DNA of 64,000 nucleotides from Thiobaca trueperi. Its GTDB lineage: Bacteria; Pseudomonadota; Gammaproteobacteria; Chromatiales; Chromatiaceae. Position numbers and translations under genes: made by a program. Shown in pieces: positions 36,878-47,113 of this stretch. Location: NCBI RefSeq assembly GCF_004342175.1, contig NZ_SMAO01000007.1:124001-188000 (forward strand), read 5' to 3'. Numbering within the stretch: the stretch's first letter is position 1; the number at the start of each line of letters is the position of its first letter. Under the pieces are notes generated by a model. The model was not told the DNA's origin and did not search any database. It saw nothing but the letters and a program-made list of their open reading frames with translations.

Positions 36878-37834
36878 GTGAACTTAACCAGCCAAGCCGA
36901 TACGCCACGCCTGACACTGGTATCGTCGGTTGAGCCGTCGTTGCTGCGCCAGCCGAGCGAAGACATCGAGCCCACGCGGTTTTTGCAGGCGATTACGGCA
37001 TCGCTTGATCTGGAGCAGGTTCTGAACACCCTGAATGACTTTCTGCATGATCTGGTCGGCCACAGCGGATGGGAATATCAGCATGCAGACGCCGCCTGCC
37101 GGCTGGAGGGTGGCAACCCCGACCGCCATCGGCTTGAATATGCCCTGACGCTGAATGGTCAGGAAATGGGAGCGCTGAAACTCATGCGCGGACGCCGTTT
37201 CTCCGAAACCGATCAGGCCCGGATCGAGGGTCTGCTGGGTCTGGCGGCACCGGCGCTGCACAATGCGCTGCGTTTTTATGCCCTGACTCAGCAGTTGGAG
37301 CGCGATCCGCTGACCGGTCTCGGCAATCGTCGCGCCCTGACCCTGCAGGGCGGTCAGTGGCTGGCGGACAGCATTCGTCACAAGCAGCCGCTGTCGATGC
37401 TGGTCATGGATCTCGACCGCTTCAAAGCGGTCAACGACACCTATGGTCATCCAGTGGGCGACCGTCTCCTGTGCAGTCTGGCCGACAGCCTGCGCGCCGT
37501 CACCCGCACGGCTGATCTGTGCGTGCGGATGGGCGGCGACGAGTTCGTCGTGCTGCTGCCGGGAACCGGTCTCGCCGATGCGCTGGAATGCGCCGAGCGG
37601 ATCCGTCAGGCCGTGGCGAAGCTCGCGCTCATCGCTACGAGTGGCGACCCGGTCAAGACCAGTGTGAGCATCGGGGTGGCGACCCATCGGCCTGGAATGG
37701 ATCTGGACCATTTGTATCATCAGGCGGATGATGCACTCTATGCCGCCAAGCGTGCGGGCTGCAATCGGGTGCTGGCGGGCGCGAGTCATGCGGACGGCGA
37801 GCGGAAGAGTGAACCGTTTGGCATGTATGGATGA
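36878..37834 (+). CDS. Diguanylate cyclase (GGDEF)
   Basis: Makes c-di-GMP from two GTP. 318 residues from GTG 36878 (GGGGA six bases upstream; an upstream TTG is less likely). The N-terminal ~140 residues are a GAF-like or related soluble sensor domain (ITASLDLEQVLNTLNDFLHDLVG). A GGDEF domain follows with an intact active site GGDEF at 219-223 (RMGGDEFVVLLPG), the substrate-binding DLDRFKAVNDTYGHPVGD and a product-inhibition I-site RTAD five residues before GGDEF. It should be active and feedback-controlled. Cytosolic. Terminator at 37890. Confidence 0.93.
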   Translation: MNLTSQADTPRLTLVSSVEPSLLRQPSEDIEPTRFLQAITASLDLEQVLNTLNDFLHDLVGHSGWEYQHADAACRLEGGNPDRHRLEYALTLNGQEMGALKLMRGRRFSETDQARIEGLLGLAAPALHNALRFYALTQQLERDPLTGLGNRRALTLQGGQWLADSIRHKQPLSMLVMDLDRFKAVNDTYGHPVGDRLLCSLADSLRAVTRTADLCVRMGGDEFVVLLPGTGLADALECAERIRQAVAKLALIATSGDPVKTSVSIGVATHRPGMDLDHLYHQADDALYAAKRAGCNRVLAGASHADGERKSEPFGMYG

Positions 37835-37889
37835 GCAAATTGCCGTAAACTGCCCGCCCATCGGATGGCGGCGAGATGTCAGTCAAACC

Positions 37890-37914
37890 AAAAAGCGCCG
37901 TTGAGGCGCTTTTT
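37890..37914 (+). terminator. Rho-independent terminator
   Basis: AAAAAGCGCC-GTTGA-GGCGCTTTTT, a perfect 10-bp stem with A-run and T-run, hence bidirectional. It separates the diguanylate cyclase from the MCP. Confidence 0.92.
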
Positions 37915-37950
37915 ACATTTGGTCGATGAGGTTTTTCAGGAACAGATGTG

Positions 37951-39624
37951 ATGCATAAGATGCGATTGAGCGTGAAGCTGATGCTCGGCTTTCTGTCGGT
38001 GGCGATCATCGTGCTGGTCGTCGGGTTGTTTGGCATCAAGGGCGAGCTGGACATGCGCGATCAGCTCGTCACCGTTGGCGAGGTGCTGATGCCCGCCATC
38101 ATCCAGCTCGACCGGCTCAATGTCGAACGACTCCAGGTGCGCGCCCAGACGCTTGAGGTGCAGAACCAGTCAACCTGGTCGCCGAGTGTGCGCGAGACGC
38201 TTGATCAGCTTCTGCGCCAGCGCGCCGCATCCTGGAAGAACCTTGAGGATGCGCTGGCCTGGTATGAAAAACTGCCGCGATCCGTGGCCGAGCAGGCGGT
38301 GTTCGATGCGCTCAAGGCCGAATACAGCAACTGGCGGAAGGTCAATCAACAGCTGGAACAACTCATTCAGCGCAAGATGCAGGCGGCGGATCAGGACGCC
38401 TATGCACCCCTGCACGATGAGTATGACCGGCTCGTCACCGCAAGCTTTCTGATCTCCGACCGCGTAGGTGTCCTGATCGAATCCATGGTGGCGCTCAACA
38501 ATCAGGACGCCCAGACGGTGATTTCCACCGCCCTGGCGGAAGGGCGTCAGACGGTCACCATCACGGCGGTCGGCATGGGGCTGGGGCTGCTGCTGGCAGT
38601 GTTTTTGGGCTCCTTCATGACGCGCGACACCCTGCGCCGGCTTGGCGGCGATCCTGCCGAGGTGGTGGCGCTGGTTGAGCAGGTCGCGCAGGGCGACCTG
38701 ACGGTTCAGATCGCGCTGCGCCAGGGCGATACGACCAGTATGCTGGCGGCCTTTGCCCGGATGGTGACGAATATCCAGCGTCTGCTGCGCGAGGTCTCGA
38801 CCGCCAGTTCGCAGGTGGCGGCAGCGGCCGAGCAGTTATCGGCGACGAGCGATGAAATGCGCGAGCAGGTGCGCCTGGAGCAGTCCGAAACGGATCAGGT
38901 CGCCACCGCCATGAACGAGATGACGGCCACGGTGGAAGAGGTGGCGCGGCATGCCGCCGCCGCCGCGCGTGCCGCTCAGGATACCGATAAAGAGACTGAT
39001 GCCGGCGGCAAGGTGGTGATGCAGACCATCGCCGCCATTGAGTCGCTGGCGCATGAGGTCGAAGCGGCCGGGCAGGTGATCGCACGTCTGTCCGAAGACA
39101 GCAGCGAGATCGGCGCGGTGCTGGATGTGATCCGGGGCGTGGCCGAACAGACCAATCTGCTGGCGCTCAATGCCGCCATCGAAGCGGCGCGCGCCGGTGA
39201 GCAGGGACGCGGTTTCGCCGTGGTTGCAGCCGAGGTGCGCACCCTGGCCAGCCGCACCCAGGCATCGATCCAGGACATTCAGGAAAAGATTGAGCGGGTG
39301 CAGACCGGTTCGCTCGGTGCGGTGCAGGTGATGGACAAGGGGCAGGCCAAGGCGCGGGAGAGCGTCGCCCAGGCGCGGCGCGCGGGCGAGTCGCTGAATG
39401 TCATCAGCGTCTCCATTACCAGCATCAGCGATATGAACCGCCAGATCGCCAGCGCCGCCGAGGAGCAGACGGCGGTGGCCGAGGAGATCAACCGCAACAT
39501 CCATGCCATCACCGGAACCGTGGACCAGACCTCCGCCGGTTCGATGCAGATTGCCAGCGCCAGCGAACAACTGGCGAGACTGGCGGCGCAGTTACAGGAC
39601 CGCGTGGGGCAGTTCAGGATTTAA
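37951..39624 (+). CDS. Methyl-accepting chemotaxis protein
   Basis: Transmembrane chemoreceptor of about 557 residues. TM1 is at about 9-29 ([20 protein letters not shown]). A four-helix-bundle-type ligand domain follows to about 190. TM2 is at about 205-225. A HAMP-like segment ([26 protein letters not shown]) and a long coiled coil precede the signalling hairpin [41 protein letters not shown] directly precedes the ATG and could also start. The C-terminus lacks a CheR pentapeptide. The last codons overlap antisense with the truncated Uma2 frame. No cytoplasmic chemotaxis genes adjoin it. Confidence 0.95.
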   Translation: MHKMRLSVKLMLGFLSVAIIVLVVGLFGIKGELDMRDQLVTVGEVLMPAIIQLDRLNVERLQVRAQTLEVQNQSTWSPSVRETLDQLLRQRAASWKNLEDALAWYEKLPRSVAEQAVFDALKAEYSNWRKVNQQLEQLIQRKMQAADQDAYAPLHDEYDRLVTASFLISDRVGVLIESMVALNNQDAQTVISTALAEGRQTVTITAVGMGLGLLLAVFLGSFMTRDTLRRLGGDPAEVVALVEQVAQGDLTVQIALRQGDTTSMLAAFARMVTNIQRLLREVSTASSQVAAAAEQLSATSDEMREQVRLEQSETDQVATAMNEMTATVEEVARHAAAAARAAQDTDKETDAGGKVVMQTIAAIESLAHEVEAAGQVIARLSEDSSEIGAVLDVIRGVAEQTNLLALNAAIEAARAGEQGRGFAVVAAEVRTLASRTQASIQDIQEKIERVQTGSLGAVQVMDKGQAKARESVAQARRAGESLNVISVSITSISDMNRQIASAAEEQTAVAEEINRNIHAITGTVDQTSAGSMQIASASEQLARLAAQLQDRVGQFRI

Positions 39625-40017
39625 GGAGATTTCCGCGCAACGCACATCCTCATAGATCGCTTCAATGGGGCACTGAAAATCGATGGAGGCGAATTCAAGC
39701 GTCTGCCCCACGCCGGAGGACAGAAACAGCCACTGTCCATCAGGCCGGCGCCGGAAGACATCGACCGTCATGCGTTCGGTTTCGATCAGGACGCACTCGG
39801 TCAGCGAGGGGATCTGGCGGTAATAGCCAAATTTGGCGCCACGGTTATAGGCGGCGGTCGATTCCGACAGCACCTCGACGATGAGGCTCGGATGGCGCTT
39901 CATCTGTGGCTCGCCCGCGTCGCCTGGATGGCAGGTCACGAAGACTTCGGGATAGAAGAAGCAGTCGGCAGTGTTGCTCATTCCCGTACGCCCGATCCTG
40001 GCGGGTTCCGTCATCAT
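39625..40017 (-). pseudogene. Truncated Uma2 (DUF820) family endonuclease-like gene
   Basis: This frame corresponds to the C-terminal ~115 residues of the intact Uma2 protein at 57547-58149 (FFYPxVFVTCHPxDA, MKRHPSLIVEVLSEST, GAKFGYYRQ, DVFRRRPDGQWLF), at roughly 84% DNA identity over about 350 bases. The first ~78 residues are missing. Homology begins near 39980 and is preceded by unrelated residues. The frame also runs on into the 3' end of the MCP gene (antisense, to 39592), so its C-terminal tail is not original. A broken duplicate of the family is the most likely reading. Confidence 0.75.
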
Positions 40018-40270
40018 CGGCCATCAGAGGTTGCCGTCGCTCAGGTTGATTCTTAGAATCAAGCCATGACCACGCAGCCTGCGCATCAACCTGGGGTCAG
40101 TCATGTCATGACGAACGGCCACCTCGACGAACCCCGCACGGTCCATGGCGTTGTGGCGCTGCGGTTCGATTTCGGTCCCGCGACGATGGACTGGCGCGTC
40201 GTCGATCCATTCCGCTCGATCCGTTCTAAACGCGCCTGATCCGGGTGCCGGCCATGTCTGAGTCATCGAC
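40018..40270. other. Spacer with a doubtful short open frame
   Basis: Between the Uma2 remnant and the hybrid kinase. A 59-codon plus-strand frame (40066-40245, starting MTTQPAHQPGVSHVM) and overlapping minus frames exist, but none has a recognisable family. It contains the short palindrome GATTCTTAGAATC at about 40049. Confidence 0.4.
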
Positions 40271-43051
40271 ATGAAGCTGCGCCGTCTCTCCCTGGTCTTT
40301 TTTGCCACGCTGCTCCTCATGCTGGGCGCCAACGGGATCTTTACCCTGTTCGTCTGGAATGCGCACACACGTCTCGGCGAAGCGCAGGAGCACCGCCAGC
40401 GGGCGCTGGTTCTGGTGCAGGCTCTGCGCCAGGAGTCGGAGCTGCTGGCGCGTCTGGTCAGTCTCTACACCAACTCGGGTGAGCCGCGCTTTCTGCTGTC
40501 CTATTACGACATCCTGGGGATCCGCGAAGGCAATCAACCCGCGCTCGCGCATCCCAGCCCCGGCATCTACTGGGAGCAGGTGATTGCGGGCGATATCGAG
40601 CATGTGCTGCCGGAGCAGGGGGTACGCCAGTCGTTGCGGGAGCGGATGCGCTCGCTCGGCTTCAATGACACCGAACTGGCAACGCTCGATAAGATGCTGG
40701 CAGCCACGGAGGCGCTGAAGCAGATCGAACAGATCGCCTTCGCCGCGACTCAGGGGCTTTACGACCCCAAGCGACGTGAATTCATTTCCGATGGCCAGCC
40801 CGATCATGCTTTTGCCAGACACTTGATCGACAGTCAGGATTACAACCGACGGCGTCTGCATCTGTCCGAAACCATCGAAGAACTGTTGGCACAGGTGGAC
40901 CAACGCACGGGTGACGAACTGCGGCGTGCGCGTGCGCAACTGCAAAACTGGATCCTGGTGTCGAGTCTCGGGTTGCTGCTGATGGCACTCCTGATCGGGG
41001 GAGAATTGCACATTCTCACCCGCCATGTGCTGCGTCCGGTGCAGCGATTGCGCACCGTGGCGGGTCAGTTGGCCGAGGGACGTTACGAAGGGCGTGTCGG
41101 TCATCTTCGCGGGGTGGATGAACTCAAGGTTCTCGGCGCCATTCTCGACGACATGGCCTGCGCCATTGATGCCGACATCCACCGTCGCGAACAGGTGCAG
41201 CAGGAACTGGAAAGGTCGCGTCTCCGCGCCGAGGCGGCGACCCAGGCCAAGAGCCGTTTTCTCGCCAACATGAGCCATGAGATCCGCACGCCGATGAATG
41301 CCGTCATCGGCATGCTCTATCTGGCGCTGGAGACGCCGCTCACCGCATCGCAGCGGGATTATCTGGACAAGGCGCAGACATCGGCCAAATCCCTGCTCGG
41401 TCTCATCAACGATATTCTCGATTTTTCCAGGGTGGAGGCGGGCCGGCTGAAACTCGATGAGGCGCCTTTCCAACTGGAACAGGTCATTGCCGAAACCCTG
41501 GCGCTCGTGCAGCAGCGTGCGCGGGAAAAAGAGATCGAGCTGCTGTTCGAGGTCCACCCGCCAGGGTTGATGGATGTGCATCGACATCTGCTCGGGGATG
41601 CGCTGCGTCTGCGTCAGATCCTGACCAATCTGCTGTCCAATGCGGTCAAGTTCACTCATGCCGGCCATGTGCGTCTGACGCTTGATCTGGTGCGTGAGGG
41701 TGAGCGCGCGGTCGTCCTGCAATTTGCGGTCGAGGATACCGGGATTGGCATGACATCGGAGCACATGGACCGGCTGTTTCAGGAGTTCACTCAGGCCGAC
41801 AGCTCCACCACCCGCGAATACGGCGGCTCCGGGCTGGGGCTGGCGATCTCCAAACGACTGGCGGAGATGATGGGCGGAGAGATCGAGGCCAGCAGTCAGC
41901 CGGGACAGGGATCGATCTTTCGCTTCAGGGTGGGTTTCGCCCGCATTCCTGAGGGTGTTGATTCCGCCGTGCCGGGGTCGGTTGCAGACGGTCCGCCAGC
42001 ACCGCCCGATGCCGTCCGCCCGTCACTGCAGGGGATGCGCGTCCTGCTGGTGGAGGACAATCCGCTCAACCAGCAGTTGGCCGTCAGTCTGATGCAGGCG
42101 CGCGGGGTTGTGGTGGACGTGGCGAATCATGGCGCCGACGCATTGGCGCGGCTGGCGGCCAGTCCTGCCAACCATTATGCCCTGGTTCTGATGGATCTCC
42201 AGATGCCGGTCCTTGATGGATATCAGGCCACGATCCGTCTGCGTGCCGATCCCCGTTACGCTGATCTGCCGATCGTCGCCATGACGGCGCACGCCCTGGA
42301 GGAGGAACGCCAGCGCGGGCTGGACATGGGCATGCAGGATTATCTGACCAAGCCCTTCGAGCCGCGCGACCTCTACGCCATTCTGGCGCGTTATGTGCCA
42401 CAGGATCTGACGCCGACGCCGGAAACCGTCCTGACGCCAGCAGACGCCGCCTTGACGGATCCACTTGCCAGTATCGCTGGACTGGACATCAGGGCGGGCC
42501 TGAAATATGTCAGCGGCAACCGACAGCTCTATCGCAAGCTGCTGGGCGACTTTCGCGATCAATACCTGTCAGTGCAGATGAGGCTGCGCGGCAGTCTGGA
42601 GCAGGGAGACTGGGATGCCGCCGTGCGTGATATCCACACCCTGAAGGGTCTGGCCGGCACCCTGGGGATGAGCGCGCTGCAACCCGTGGCCGCTGCGCTG
42701 GAACAGGCGTTCAGGGCGCGTGCGCCGCACGCGACGGATCTGCTGTCGTCGCTCGACGCCGTACTGGGCCCACTGCTCGACGATCTGGCGCAACTGAAGA
42801 CCCCCGCCGCGCAGGTCCCGAAAGCGCCGCCCGATACGGGTGACGGGATGCGCCACCTGGAGCGTCTGCGCCAGTTGCTGATGGAAGGCGATGCCGAAGC
42901 GCTCGATCTGTGGTATGAGCAGGCGGATGTTTTTGAGTGCATGCTGCCGCACGCGACCTGGCGGCAGATCAGACGCGCGCTGGAACATTTCGACTTCGAT
43001 CTGGCTCTGAGACAGCTTGGGGTTACGGCTGATGGTATAAGGGAAGACTAG
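40271..43051 (+). CDS. Hybrid sensor histidine kinase with receiver and Hpt domains
   Basis: 926 residues. TM1 is at about 10-32. A periplasmic helical sensor follows to about 218. TM2 is at about 222-244, then HAMP ([23 protein letters not shown]) to about 300. HisKA has the phosphorylated His336 in [15 protein letters not shown]. HATPase has [17 protein letters not shown] and GGSGLGLAI. The receiver (about 595-710) has Asp642 in [13 protein letters not shown]. The Hpt domain (about 745-830) has His789 in [12 protein letters not shown]. This is a complete phosphorelay in one chain (BarA/ArcB-like). The downstream HD-GYP regulator, three bases away, is the obvious partner. Confidence 0.94.
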   Translation: MKLRRLSLVFFATLLLMLGANGIFTLFVWNAHTRLGEAQEHRQRALVLVQALRQESELLARLVSLYTNSGEPRFLLSYYDILGIREGNQPALAHPSPGIYWEQVIAGDIEHVLPEQGVRQSLRERMRSLGFNDTELATLDKMLAATEALKQIEQIAFAATQGLYDPKRREFISDGQPDHAFARHLIDSQDYNRRRLHLSETIEELLAQVDQRTGDELRRARAQLQNWILVSSLGLLLMALLIGGELHILTRHVLRPVQRLRTVAGQLAEGRYEGRVGHLRGVDELKVLGAILDDMACAIDADIHRREQVQQELERSRLRAEAATQAKSRFLANMSHEIRTPMNAVIGMLYLALETPLTASQRDYLDKAQTSAKSLLGLINDILDFSRVEAGRLKLDEAPFQLEQVIAETLALVQQRAREKEIELLFEVHPPGLMDVHRHLLGDALRLRQILTNLLSNAVKFTHAGHVRLTLDLVREGERAVVLQFAVEDTGIGMTSEHMDRLFQEFTQADSSTTREYGGSGLGLAISKRLAEMMGGEIEASSQPGQGSIFRFRVGFARIPEGVDSAVPGSVADGPPAPPDAVRPSLQGMRVLLVEDNPLNQQLAVSLMQARGVVVDVANHGADALARLAASPANHYALVLMDLQMPVLDGYQATIRLRADPRYADLPIVAMTAHALEEERQRGLDMGMQDYLTKPFEPRDLYAILARYVPQDLTPTPETVLTPADAALTDPLASIAGLDIRAGLKYVSGNRQLYRKLLGDFRDQYLSVQMRLRGSLEQGDWDAAVRDIHTLKGLAGTLGMSALQPVAAALEQAFRARAPHATDLLSSLDAVLGPLLDDLAQLKTPAAQVPKAPPDTGDGMRHLERLRQLLMEGDAEALDLWYEQADVFECMLPHATWRQIRRALEHFDFDLALRQLGVTADGIRED

Positions 43052-43054
43052 CGC

Positions 43055-44149
43055 ATGACGTTACGAGAACCGACGCGCCCGACCATTCTGGTGGTGGACG
43101 ACACCCCCGCGAATCTGGCTCTGCTCGGTCAGATGCTCAAGCGCGATTACCGCGTCAAACTGGCCAACAATGGTCAGCGGGCGCTGGATCTGGCGCACAC
43201 CGCACCGCCCGATCTGGTGCTGTGCGATGTGATGATGCCGGGCATGAGCGGATTCGATGTCTGCCGCCAGCTCAAGTCCAATCCCGACACGGCGCGGATC
43301 CCGGTGATTTTCGTCACGGCCGCCATGGACATTGAGGATGAGCGGCTGGGGTTCGAGGTTGGCGCCGTGGATTACATTCACAAGCCGGTCACGCCCCTGA
43401 TCGCGCTGGCGCGGATCAAGACCCATCTCCAGATCAAACATTGGCAGGATTTCATGGCGGATCAGCGCGCCTGGCTGGAGCGCGAAGTGGCGCGTCAGGT
43501 CGATCAGGTGCTGCAACTCCAGTCCGCCTCCATTCATGTCATGGTGTCTCTGGCCGAGTTCCGCGACGAAGAAACCGGCAACCATATCCGTCGCACCCAG
43601 GAATATGTGCGTCAACTCGGCAACTGGATGCTGCACCACGGTTTTCATGCCGATGCGTTGAACGCCACCACGGTCGATCAGATGGCCCAGGCCGCCCCGC
43701 TGCACGACATCGGCAAGATCGCGATTCCCGACCATATCCTGCTCAAGCCCGGACCCCTGACGCCAGATGAATTTCTGGTCATGCAGACGCATACCGTGCA
43801 GGGCTACAGGATTCTGGAGCAGGCGCGCAAATCCATGGGCGAGGCCAATCCGCTGCTGATCCATGCCGCGCAGATCACCCGTCATCACCATGAACGCTGG
43901 GACGGCGGCGGCTACCCCGATGGCCTGGTCGGCGAGGCCATTCCGCTGGCGGCGCGTCTGATGGCGGTCGCCGATGTCTATGACGCACTCCGCTCGACGC
44001 GACCCTACAAGGGGCCCTTCAGCCACGAGGATTCCATGGGGCATATCCGCGCCGGACGCGGCACCCAGTTCGATCCGGATCTGGTGGACGCCTGCGTCAG
44101 CATGCAGGATCTCTTCGCCGAGATCGCCGCAAGTCTGGCGGATCAGTGA
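43055..44149 (+). CDS. Response regulator with HD-GYP phosphodiesterase domain
   Basis: 364 residues. The receiver (1-125) has Asp58 in LVLCDVMMPGMSG and Lys in IHKPV. A coiled linker follows to about 170. The HD-GYP domain (about 170-345) has HDIGK at 217-221 and the extended HHHERWDGGGYPDGL motif, so c-di-GMP hydrolysis is expected and should be controlled by phosphorylation from the upstream hybrid kinase. It has a three-base gap to the kinase and one base to the porin-like gene. Confidence 0.95.
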   Translation: MTLREPTRPTILVVDDTPANLALLGQMLKRDYRVKLANNGQRALDLAHTAPPDLVLCDVMMPGMSGFDVCRQLKSNPDTARIPVIFVTAAMDIEDERLGFEVGAVDYIHKPVTPLIALARIKTHLQIKHWQDFMADQRAWLEREVARQVDQVLQLQSASIHVMVSLAEFRDEETGNHIRRTQEYVRQLGNWMLHHGFHADALNATTVDQMAQAAPLHDIGKIAIPDHILLKPGPLTPDEFLVMQTHTVQGYRILEQARKSMGEANPLLIHAAQITRHHHERWDGGGYPDGLVGEAIPLAARLMAVADVYDALRSTRPYKGPFSHEDSMGHIRAGRGTQFDPDLVDACVSMQDLFAEIAASLADQ

Positions 44150-44150
44150 G

Positions 44151-45440
44151 ATGCGCAGGATCCGCACGGGCGTTCGTTATTGGCTGGCCCTGTCGGTTCT
44201 GAGCGCACCGCTCGCCGCGCATGCCGGGGTCGAGCTCTCGGGCTTCGGGACGCTGGGCGCCGCTATCTCCGATCAGGATTTCATCTATCAGCGCTATCTC
44301 GACGATGGCGGCACCCTGAACCGGGACTCGCTGGCGGGACTCCAGCTCGATGCCCGGCTCACGGCGACCTGGGGCATGACGCTTCAGGTCAAAATGGCCC
44401 CATCGGCCTATGACGACAACGCCTGGGAGCCGACCCTGACCTGGGCCTTTCTCTCCTGGCGACCGAGCAACGACCTGCTGCTGCGCGCCGGCAAGCTGCG
44501 TCTGCCGCTGATGCTCTATTCGGCCAACAGCGATGTGGGAACCACCTTCGATTTCGCCCGTCTGCCAACCGAGGTCTATTCGCTGCTGCCGACCACGGAT
44601 CTCAAGGGGCTGTCGTTCGCCAAGACCTGGCTCGACCACGACCGCGAATGGGTGCTTGAAGGCTACCTGGGTCAGGCTTATACCGAGTGGCGCTATTATC
44701 TGCGCGGAGGGCTGGAGCCGATCTTCTCCCCCGGCACAATGTTTCTTGGCTATGACATGGATATGGTCGGATCAGTCCTGTCGCTGTACAGCGGCGACCA
44801 TATCTGGCGCATCGGTCTGCACCGGGCTGACGCCACATGGGATCAGGGTCCGGTGCCCACCCGCTTCCCCTTTGTCCCGCTCGCGCCCGGAATGGGTTAC
44901 TACCAGATATCGGATGCGATGCCGGGACCGGGCGTCCCATACATCGACCAATACGTCATCTATCTTCTGACGCTGGGCGCCGAGATCGCGCTGCCCAGGG
45001 ATTTTCGCCTGATTGGCGAGTATGGACGGCGGCATTTCGAGAATGCGACCACCGGGCCGGACACCAGCGCCGGCTATCTGGCGGTGCTCAAGCGCATCGG
45101 ACGCTGGACGCCTTATGTTTACTGGGCTGGCATCCGCACGGACGAAAGCGTGCTGGATCATATCGATTCGCTCAACCGTAACCGACTGCCCGATTTCATC
45201 CCCGGCGCCGCCGCGATCAATGCCTCGCAGCGGGTGGGGGCCGATCTGCTCAGTCCTTATGAACAGGATTCCTGGGCGGTCGGCACCGCGTACCGTCTGT
45301 CTCCCAGGAGTCTGCTCAAGGCCGAATGGATGCATACGCAAACCGGGCGTCTGTCCAGCTTCGTCGATACGCCGCCCGCTGAAGACAGTGGCGGGCGGCA
45401 GATCAATGTCTTTTCCCTCTCTTACAGTTTCACGTTCTGA
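44151..45440 (+). CDS. Outer-membrane porin-like protein
   Basis: 429 residues. A signal peptide (YWLALSVLSAPLAAHA) is followed by GVELSGFGTLGAAIS, a typical first barrel strand. Alternating strands and loops follow, ending in the aromatic strand INVFSLSYSFTF. The ATG begins one base after the HD-GYP stop. The upstream in-frame extension lies inside that gene and is rejected. The substrate is unknown, and the next gene encodes a phosphate-binding-like periplasmic protein, which hints at anion or phosphate-related sensing. Likely trimeric or monomeric barrel in the outer membrane. Confidence 0.8.
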   Translation: MRRIRTGVRYWLALSVLSAPLAAHAGVELSGFGTLGAAISDQDFIYQRYLDDGGTLNRDSLAGLQLDARLTATWGMTLQVKMAPSAYDDNAWEPTLTWAFLSWRPSNDLLLRAGKLRLPLMLYSANSDVGTTFDFARLPTEVYSLLPTTDLKGLSFAKTWLDHDREWVLEGYLGQAYTEWRYYLRGGLEPIFSPGTMFLGYDMDMVGSVLSLYSGDHIWRIGLHRADATWDQGPVPTRFPFVPLAPGMGYYQISDAMPGPGVPYIDQYVIYLLTLGAEIALPRDFRLIGEYGRRHFENATTGPDTSAGYLAVLKRIGRWTPYVYWAGIRTDESVLDHIDSLNRNRLPDFIPGAAAINASQRVGADLLSPYEQDSWAVGTAYRLSPRSLLKAEWMHTQTGRLSSFVDTPPAEDSGGRQINVFSLSYSFTF

Positions 45441-45450
45441 GGGAAGAGAC

Positions 45451-45855
45451 GTGCGTATCCCGCTCACCCTGCTGCTCATCTCCGCGCTCCCGGTCCTGGC
45501 TGATCCCGTCATCATCGGCCACCAGGGATTGCCGCCGCTCGATGCGAAGACACTGGAGCGCATCTATACCGGCAAGGTCGTCGAGCTGAACGGGATGCGT
45601 CTGACGCCAGTCAATCTGCCGCCGCGCAGCACACTGCGCGAACGCTTTCTCCAGAATTATCTGGGACAGGACGAGGGCAAATACACCGGCTACTGGACCG
45701 TCCGCCGCTATATCGGCAAGGGCACGCCGCCGCGCGAGCTGGACAACACCGCAGAGGTGATTCAATTCATCTCACACACGACAGGGGCCATCGGTTATGT
45801 CGATGAATCAGATGTGAGTCCGGACACCCCTGTACTGCTGCGCCGGTCGCCATGA
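45451..45855 (+). CDS. Small periplasmic phosphate-binding-like (PstS-related) protein
   Basis: 134 residues with a GTG start preceded by GGGAAGAG. Signal peptide RIPLTLLLISALPVLA. The mature part has LDAKTLERIYTGKVVELNGMRLTPVNLPPRSTLRERFL and a closing GAIGYVDESD, features of the short PstS-like domain family encoded near sensor kinases. It is half the length of a true PstS and has only one lobe's worth of sequence. It is the last gene of the kinase/HD-GYP/porin operon, where it could act as the signal-binding partner of the kinase sensor domain. Confidence 0.78.
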   Translation: MRIPLTLLLISALPVLADPVIIGHQGLPPLDAKTLERIYTGKVVELNGMRLTPVNLPPRSTLRERFLQNYLGQDEGKYTGYWTVRRYIGKGTPPRELDNTAEVIQFISHTTGAIGYVDESDVSPDTPVLLRRSP

Positions 45856-46019
45856 CGCAGGTCACATTTTGGTGCGATGGGCAGGGTTGGGGCTCGCTGA
45901 AGTCGGTTTTCACTGACATAATATCCCGCAATTTTAAGAGGGCAGATCGAGTTCCAGGGTCAAGCAAGGCTTCTTGGATCGCAGGGTGTCGTACCGCAAT
46001 TTTTTAGGAGGAGGTACCT

Positions 46020-47111
46020 TTGGATAGGCAGTCGTCCGAGCGAAAACCATTTAGCTTGAACATTTTTCACCAGATCCTGCTTGCCACCTGCCTGGTCGCA
46101 CTCATCCCGATCGGCGGTCTCTGGTATCTGGGGGTCCATGAAACCCAGCAGGAGCTCACGACGAGCGTCTCGCGGAATCTTTCGGCAAGCGCGGATTCCA
46201 TTGCCGGGAGCGTGGAGCAATGGACCGGTATGAATCTGCGGATGCTTGAGCAGAATGCCGCAACCCCGGCGATTCGCAGCATGGAAGCCCGCTCGCAGGA
46301 TCCCGTGCTGAAGACGCTGACCGACACCTACAACTGGGTTTACCTCGCATTCACCGTCCTCCCGGACGGTCAGAATCTCGGGCGCAGCGACGGCAGGGAG
46401 CCGACCTTCTACGGCGACCGGGTCTATTTCCAGCAGGTGATGGGCGGCGCTCCGATCGGCAGGCAGCTCGTCCTCGGCAAGTCGTCCAACAAGCCCGCCT
46501 ACATTCTCGCCAAACCGATCAAGGATCAGGCCGAGAAGACCCTCGGGGTCATCGCCATTGCGATGACGCTGGAGGATCTCTCGAAGACCATCACCAACAC
46601 CCGCATCGGCAAGACCGGGTACGCCATCCTGGTGGACGAAGAGCATCGGCTGATCGCTCACGGGGATGGCTCGATTTCGTCCGAACTACAGGACTTTAGC
46701 CGTCATCCGGCCCTGGCGAAGCGGGCTGGCGGCGATGGCGTCAATCGTGTGCACGACGAGAGCGGCAAGGAACTCGTCACCTACGTCAAGGCGCTCAATC
46801 AGGGTTGGAAGCTCATCGTGCAGCAGGACGCTGAAGAGGCCTACGCCCGGGCCGAGCAGGCTCTGCGCGGCGCACTCGCGTTGCTGCTGGTGACCCTGGT
46901 CGTCGTCATCATCGTCGCCCTGCTGCTCGCCAAACGCCTGAGCGCCCCCATTCGTCGCCTGACGGCGGCTGCCGACGAGATCAGCCGTGGCAACCTGGAG
47001 GCCGTGATCGGCGAGGGTGAACGGATCGACGAGATTGGCGCCTTGTCCAGAGCGATCGAGCGCATGCGCGTCAGTCTCCAGATGGCCTTTGAGCGTCTGC
47101 GCAAGCGTTGA
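46020..47111 (+). CDS. Cache-HAMP membrane sensor without an output domain
   Basis: 363 residues. The TTG start is supported by the very strong AGGAGGAGG at 46006-46014. TM1 is at about 15-37. A double-Cache periplasmic domain (about 40-280) has VYLAFTVLPDG, FYGDRVYFQQVM, KPAYILAKPI and GYAILVDEEHRLIAH. TM2 is at about 285-305, then a HAMP domain to about 360, where the protein stops. It has no kinase, MCP or GGDEF module, so it must signal through a partner. It is the first gene of the chemosensory operon, and the ligand domain resembles amino-acid or small-acid receptors. Confidence 0.85.
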   Translation: MDRQSSERKPFSLNIFHQILLATCLVALIPIGGLWYLGVHETQQELTTSVSRNLSASADSIAGSVEQWTGMNLRMLEQNAATPAIRSMEARSQDPVLKTLTDTYNWVYLAFTVLPDGQNLGRSDGREPTFYGDRVYFQQVMGGAPIGRQLVLGKSSNKPAYILAKPIKDQAEKTLGVIAIAMTLEDLSKTITNTRIGKTGYAILVDEEHRLIAHGDGSISSELQDFSRHPALAKRAGGDGVNRVHDESGKELVTYVKALNQGWKLIVQQDAEEAYARAEQALRGALALLLVTLVVVIIVALLLAKRLSAPIRRLTAAADEISRGNLEAVIGEGERIDEIGALSRAIERMRVSLQMAFERLRKR

Positions 47112-47113
47112 TC

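Noticed and set aside
40066-40245. 59-codon plus-strand frame MTTQPAHQ...
   Set aside because: No ribosome binding site or recognisable family, and overlapping frames on the other strand look equally plausible.
43974-44150. Longer start of the porin-like gene inside the HD-GYP gene
   Set aside because: The in-frame extension is Arg/Pro/Ser-rich shadow sequence. ATG 44151 directly precedes a good signal peptide.
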